Assembly: GCA_035263105.1 (NCBI GenBank)
Contig: DATFRO010000055.1
Location: 1 to 16,553 of the forward strand
Source of the DNA: DATBVX01 sp035263105
GTDB lineage: Bacteria; Pseudomonadota; Gammaproteobacteria; Steroidobacterales; Steroidobacteraceae
Length of the DNA stretch: 16,553 bases
Direction: 5' to 3'
Of this stretch, positions 12,906 through 16,553 are shown in pieces. Below the pieces are notes generated by a model. It had not been told where the DNA came from, ran no database searches, and worked only from the letters and a program-made list of their open reading frames with translations. How positions within the stretch are numbered: the stretch's first letter is position 1; each line of letters opens with the position of its first letter. The position numbers and the translations under genes are program-made.

Positions 12906-15533
12906 ATGACTCCGAGCGCTCTTACAAAATGGTTTGGTGTTGCCGGCTGGCTGCTCGCGGGCTGCTTCACGGCTGCGAATGCCATCGCCAATCAGATGGA
13001 AGTGGCCTACACGACCGCGGTGCGCTACGACTTGAACGGCCGCGTGACCGGCACGATTGCGCCGGATCCCGATGCCACTGGTCCGCTGCGCCTACTGGCC
13101 ACGCGCAACACGTACAACAGCCGCGGCCTCCTGATACGCGTGGAAAGCGGCGAACTGAGCACGTGGCTCGACGAGACCATCACACCGGCATCCTGGACCA
13201 ACTACGGGTACGCCATCTTCCTCACCAGGGAGTTCACGTTCGACAGTTACGGGCGCCGGCTGACCGAATCCGTGAAGGGTGCGAACGGTGCGGTCGAATC
13301 GCTGGTGCAATACACCTACGACGTGGACAGCCGTGTGCAGTGCCAGGCGACTCGCATGAACCCGAGCACCTTCGCCGCTTTGCCCACCAGCGCATGCGAC
13401 CAGGGAACGGCGGGCTCTTTCGGGCCCGACCGCATTTCGCGTTTCACGTACGACCAACTCGACCAGGTGCTGACCGAGGAGCGGGGCGTTGGCACCTCGC
13501 TCGCGCAGACCTATGTCACGAACACCTACACCAATCGCTTCCTCACCAGCCAGACCGATGCCAACGGCAACAGGACGGAGCTTCGCCCCGATTCGTACAA
13601 GCGCGTTTCCCGCCGCGTCTTTCCTTCGCCAACCACCGCGGGCACGGTCAACGAAGCCGATTACAACGAGTACACCTACGATGCCAACGGCAACGTGCTG
13701 ACCGAACGCAAGCGCAACGGCACGCTCATCACCAACACCTACGACAAGAACAACCGCCTGGTGCTGAAGGATCTCTCCAACAACACCTATTCCGCGGATG
13801 TCTACTCCAACTATGACTTGCGCGGCTTGCTGCTCTACGCCCGATTCACCAGCGACTCGGGCCAGGGCGTCACCAATAGCTTCGACGGCTTTGGAAATCT
13901 GCTGACCAGCACCACCAATATGGGCGGCGTGAGCCGAGCCCTGAGCTACCGATACGACGATAACGGCAATCGCACGCGCGTCACACACCCCGATGGATGG
14001 TTCTTCGCTTATGGATTCGATGGTCTCAATCGCTTGAACAGTCTCGCCGAGTCCGCATCGGCGACGCCGACCGCCGCCACGTCAACCTTGTTGACGGTAA
14101 GTTACCGGACCAACGGCGGGCGCCTGAGCATCTCGCGTGCCGGCGGCGTTTCGAGCACGACATTCACTCCGGACAATGCCAATCGCCTGCGCACCTTCGC
14201 GCAGGATTTCCCGGGCACTGCCGCTGATCTCACCAATACCTTCTCCTACAACCCCGCGAACCAGATCACCCAGCTCATCCAGAGCAACACCCAGTACACG
14301 AACGTCGGCAACCAGAGTCGCGGCGGCAACTACATGCCGAATGGCCTCAACCAGTACACGAACATCGGCGGTGTGGCGTTCACCTACGACACCAACGGCA
14401 ACCTGACGAGCGATGGCTCGCGCACCTACACCTACGACATGGAGAACCGCCTTGTCGCCACTGCGGGCAGCCCGGTCTCGACCCTGACTTACGACCCGCT
14501 TGGACGGCTCTTCCAGGTGACGATCACGGGAGTGAGCACGCAGTTTCTCTACGATGGCGATGCGCTCGTCGCCGAATACAGCAGCGCGGGCGCTGTCACT
14601 CGCCGCTACGTGCACGGCGATCAGGTCGATGAGCCTCTCGTGCAGTACAGCGGGGCAAGTGTCGGCGCCACCTACCGGCGCTTCCTGCATGCGGATCACC
14701 AGGGCAGCATCATCGCGCAGAGCGACAACACGGGCGCTGTGCTCAACAAGCTCGCCTATGACGTGTTTGGCGGGCCGGCTTTCGCCAACGTAGATCGCTT
14801 CGGCTATACGGGCCAGGCCTGGATCAAGGAGCTCGGGCTCTTTTACTACAAGGCACGCATGTATTCCTACGGTATCGGACGGTTCTTGCAGACCGATCCT
14901 GTGGGGTATGCGGATGATCTCAATCTGTATGCGTATGTCGGGAATGACCCGTTCAACTTCATTGATCCTTTCGGATTCCGCAAGCAATGCATCTCCAAGA
15001 ACGAGGCCGGGTGCCTGGACGATCCAAAGGGCGGCACGGATGGTCTTCAGGGTGGCGACCGCCGCGCACTCGAGCAGGAGCTTGGCATCCGAAATACCGT
15101 GCCCGCTGCGGCGAAACAGACCGGCCAACTCGCATCCGACGCCGGCGACGCAACGGTAGAAGCCTATGAATGGTGGGCGACTGGCAAGGTCGTGAAGGGA
15201 TTGATAGCAAGCTCTTTGCGACTAATAGGCATCAGAAGGTTCACCGCCAACAATTTCCGCGCAAACCTAGTCAGCCTGACGGGCAAGGAACCAGCGAACG
15301 CGCAGGCACACCACATGCTGCCGCAAGCGTTTGAGTCCCAATTCGCTGCGAGGGGTATCAACATAAACGACCCGAAGTACGGTGCGTGGTGGAATGCGAC
15401 GCAGCACCTTGCCAAGTCGGCTGAGTACAATAAGCAATGGGAAACGTTTCTCGCGACGAACCCCAATGCTCGTGAGATTGAGCGGTTCGGGCGAATAATG
15501 GCATCTAGGTATGACCTCGAGATCAACTACTGA
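12906..15533 (+). CDS. Secreted RHS core protein with C-terminal AHH-type nuclease toxin
   Basis: 875-residue RHS C-terminal half. Residues 1-30 form an export signal (MTPSALTKWFGVAGWLLAGC). LAGC fits a lipobox with Cys20, so the mature form may be a lipoprotein; cleavage after AANA is the alternative. About ten YD repeats span 38-555 (VRYDLNGRVTGTI, NEYTYDANGNVLTE, LSYRYDDNGNRTRV). The RHS core follows at about 566-691 (YVHGDQVDEPLV, FLHADHQGSIIAQ, GRFLQTDPVGY, NLYAYVGNDP). It ends in DPFGF at 687-691, where family members cleave themselves using two aspartates (Asp664 and Asp687 here). Residues 692-875 are the toxin tip with an AHH motif at 801-803. The final codons overlap the probable immunity gene. 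Only some of the family's expected features are seen; self-cleavage is inferred. Confidence 0.92.
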   Translation: MTPSALTKWFGVAGWLLAGCFTAANAIANQMEVAYTTAVRYDLNGRVTGTIAPDPDATGPLRLLATRNTYNSRGLLIRVESGELSTWLDETITPASWTNYGYAIFLTREFTFDSYGRRLTESVKGANGAVESLVQYTYDVDSRVQCQATRMNPSTFAALPTSACDQGTAGSFGPDRISRFTYDQLDQVLTEERGVGTSLAQTYVTNTYTNRFLTSQTDANGNRTELRPDSYKRVSRRVFPSPTTAGTVNEADYNEYTYDANGNVLTERKRNGTLITNTYDKNNRLVLKDLSNNTYSADVYSNYDLRGLLLYARFTSDSGQGVTNSFDGFGNLLTSTTNMGGVSRALSYRYDDNGNRTRVTHPDGWFFAYGFDGLNRLNSLAESASATPTAATSTLLTVSYRTNGGRLSISRAGGVSSTTFTPDNANRLRTFAQDFPGTAADLTNTFSYNPANQITQLIQSNTQYTNVGNQSRGGNYMPNGLNQYTNIGGVAFTYDTNGNLTSDGSRTYTYDMENRLVATAGSPVSTLTYDPLGRLFQVTITGVSTQFLYDGDALVAEYSSAGAVTRRYVHGDQVDEPLVQYSGASVGATYRRFLHADHQGSIIAQSDNTGAVLNKLAYDVFGGPAFANVDRFGYTGQAWIKELGLFYYKARMYSYGIGRFLQTDPVGYADDLNLYAYVGNDPFNFIDPFGFRKQCISKNEAGCLDDPKGGTDGLQGGDRRALEQELGIRNTVPAAAKQTGQLASDAGDATVEAYEWWATGKVVKGLIASSLRLIGIRRFTANNFRANLVSLTGKEPANAQAHHMLPQAFESQFAARGININDPKYGAWWNATQHLAKSAEYNKQWETFLATNPNAREIERFGRIMASRYDLEINY
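14979..15530 (+). other. Exchangeable toxin tip (AHH/HNH-superfamily nuclease)
   Basis: Residues 692-875 of the RHS core protein. It begins with a Cys pair (KQCISKNEAGCLDD), followed by a linker and a basic, hydrophobic segment at about 760-778. The nuclease domain then carries Ala801-His802-His803 in NAQAHHMLPQAF, with later His834 (TQHLAKSAEY) and Trp845 (NKQWETFL). AHH-type toxins belong to the HNH/endonuclease VII superfamily and are thought to cut DNA. G+C is 48% in both 15181-15240 and 15421-15480, against 70% at 14581-14640 in the core, which fits recent exchange of the tip. Assignment is by motif only. Confidence 0.72.
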
Positions 15534-16143
15534 GTCCCAGGATTTCGGCCGAATCTCTCTACTGAGCGAGAACTTTCGTACCCAGTCGTTTCGTGCGTCC
15601 GTCGAGCTCGACGGCATCGATGCCCTGACGCTGATGCGCGGTGAGCGGAAGCCTCCCGGAAGCTTGAGGTGTCGCTGGATATCAGGCCCCCCCGTGCCAG
15701 CAGAACTGGTATGGACGGATTCGGATGCCAGGATTCTAATTGGCCCGAAAGCGCGCTCCTTGCTGGCTCCATTCACGGGTTGGACTTCCCGTCCAGTCCA
15801 ACTCATCGGCTCGCGAGGGGAACCCATCTACAACTACGAACTGCTGGTAGTGAATGGCCGGTGCGGACCTGTTGACCTGAAACGCATCCAGCCGACCATA
15901 CAGACGGCCGGCAATAAAGCCTTTTCGTCCTACCACGGACTTTGCTTCGTCACAGAACAGTGGGACGACTCCGATGTATTCATGTTTCCGGAGCGCATGG
16001 GGCTCGTGCTTGTCAAGGACGGCGTCAAATTCGCACTTGAGAAGACATTCACCAACGTAACGTTCGATAAACTCTCAGAAGTGGAGCTCGACGAAGTATC
16101 AATTGAAGTGATTCGCCGACATCAGCGCGAGCGCGTCACGTAA
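15511..16143 (+). CDS. Probable immunity protein for the RHS toxin
   Basis: 210-residue soluble protein without signal peptide or membrane segments, so cytosolic. Its ATG at 15511 lies inside the toxin reading frame and overlaps it by 23 nt. No good Shine-Dalgarno is seen (AGG is only 1 nt away), which suggests translational coupling to the toxin. Position, orientation, overlap and low G+C (43% at 16021-16080) are those of immunity genes in polymorphic toxin loci. The layout, with LLAPFTGWTSRPVQLI, then YNYELLVVNGRCGPVDL, then an acidic patch (TEQWDDSDVFMFPE), reminds me of Imm11/DUF1629-type immunity proteins that accompany AHH toxins. This is recall, not a search result; the protein could also belong to another Imm family or be unrelated. 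Confidence 0.72.
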   Translation: MTSRSTTESQDFGRISLLSENFRTQSFRASVELDGIDALTLMRGERKPPGSLRCRWISGPPVPAELVWTDSDARILIGPKARSLLAPFTGWTSRPVQLIGSRGEPIYNYELLVVNGRCGPVDLKRIQPTIQTAGNKAFSSYHGLCFVTEQWDDSDVFMFPERMGLVLVKDGVKFALEKTFTNVTFDKLSEVELDEVSIEVIRRHQRERVT

Positions 16144-16220
16144 GAACGATAAGTTAACGTTTGCTTTTGCTTCCTTGGTTCCCACACGAGCCCGTCGCGC
16201 AACCCTGCTTTGGACCCTCT

Positions 16221-16553
16221 TCAGTGCGACCACTTGGTCGGTGCCCGATCCCAGCGGTGCGTACGCAGGCGCTGACGCAGCTCTTCCGATAACTCCCTTC
16301 CATCCGACACACCAATATTCGCGGCCACGTGCGCGACGCTGCGCATGCCGGGAATCACGGTGCTGATGCGCGGATCCGCGATTGCGAAACGCAGGGCCAG
16401 CTCCGCCATCGTCATGTCCGGCGGCACCAGCGGCCGCAGCGCCTCGACGCGCTCGACCGTCGGCGCCAGGTTCGACTTGCCGAAATAGAGATTGCGCCAG
16501 TCTCCCGCCGGCCACTTCGATTCCAGCGTCAGGCTGCCGGTGAGCGAGCCTTC
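16221..16553 (-). CDS. Aldo/keto reductase, C-terminal part
   Basis: The last 110 codons of an NADPH-dependent aldo/keto reductase; the gene continues past the right edge. The end of the TIM barrel and the cofactor-binding segment are clear: MTMAELALRFAIADPRISTV, then IPGMRSVAHVAANIGVSDGR, where the Arg/Ser region binds the NADPH 2'-phosphate in the family. It ends in RLRTHRWDRAP. Substrate cannot be inferred from this part. It is convergent with the immunity gene, with 77 bp between the stops and no clear terminator hairpin there. G+C returns to about 65%, so it lies outside the low-G+C toxin cassette. Confidence 0.92.
   Translation of the reverse strand, partial: EGSLTGSLTLESKWPAGDWRNLYFGKSNLAPTVERVEALRPLVPPDMTMAELALRFAIADPRISTVIPGMRSVAHVAANIGVSDGRELSEELRQRLRTHRWDRAPTKWSH

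Noticed and set aside
12870..12910. Frameshift or sequencing error joining the two RHS halves
   Set aside because: The second half has a good ribosome site and a complete signal peptide absent from intact RHS chains, so a real gene boundary fits better. Read data would settle it.
14082..15128. 348-codon minus-strand open frame opposite the RHS core
   Set aside because: Plus-strand YD repeats and RHS core are unmistakable; the antisense frame has no motif.
10489..16143. T6SS-linked Rhs locus
   Set aside because: No VgrG, PAAR domain, Eag chaperone or other T6SS gene is present, and all three RHS pieces have Sec-type export signals.

Overview
The window is G+C-rich, gene-dense DNA, most likely from a gammaproteobacterium near Steroidobacteraceae or Lysobacteraceae. 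That placement is inferred from the gene flavour and base composition; no marker gene proves it. Both end genes are cut by the window. Three blocks can be seen.

(1) Positions 2-4121, plus strand: a tryptophan/kynurenine catabolic cluster. It runs haaO (3' end only), ACMS decarboxylase, kynU and kmo. Read in reverse, kmo-kynU-haaO-ACMSD turn kynurenine into 2-aminomuconate semialdehyde, so this is the meta-cleavage degradation branch. The last three genes are tightly coupled (an ATGA overlap, then a 5-nt gap). A 113-bp nested palindrome (285-397), probably a dispersed repeat, sits between haaO and the decarboxylase gene.

(2) Positions 4183-6968: housekeeping genes. These are a CYTH-CHAD protein (plus strand), then on the minus strand folA (dihydrofolate reductase) followed by a small membrane methyltransferase of the isoprenylcysteine methyltransferase type.

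(3) Positions 7106-16143, plus strand: an exported surface/toxin region. A 1003-residue secreted DUF11-type protein is followed, after a 371-bp gap, by a compact four-gene unit. The unit holds a 160-aa secreted YD-repeat protein with a small Cys-rich beta domain, a 631-aa secreted RHS amino-terminal half, an 875-aa RHS carboxy-terminal half, and a cytosolic protein that is probably the immunity factor. The 875-aa protein has its own export signal (with a lipobox) and ends in an AHH/HNH-type nuclease tip. What would normally be one long RHS polypeptide is therefore made as separately exported pieces, each with its own ribosome-binding site. G+C falls from about 70% in the RHS core to below 50% in the toxin tip and immunity gene, as expected for exchangeable toxin cassettes.

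The window closes with the 3' end of an aldo/keto reductase gene on the minus strand, convergent with the immunity gene. I saw no tRNA, rRNA, CRISPR array, insertion sequence, integrase or T6SS component (VgrG, PAAR, Eag). The split, Sec-exported RHS toxin unit is the most interesting system here.
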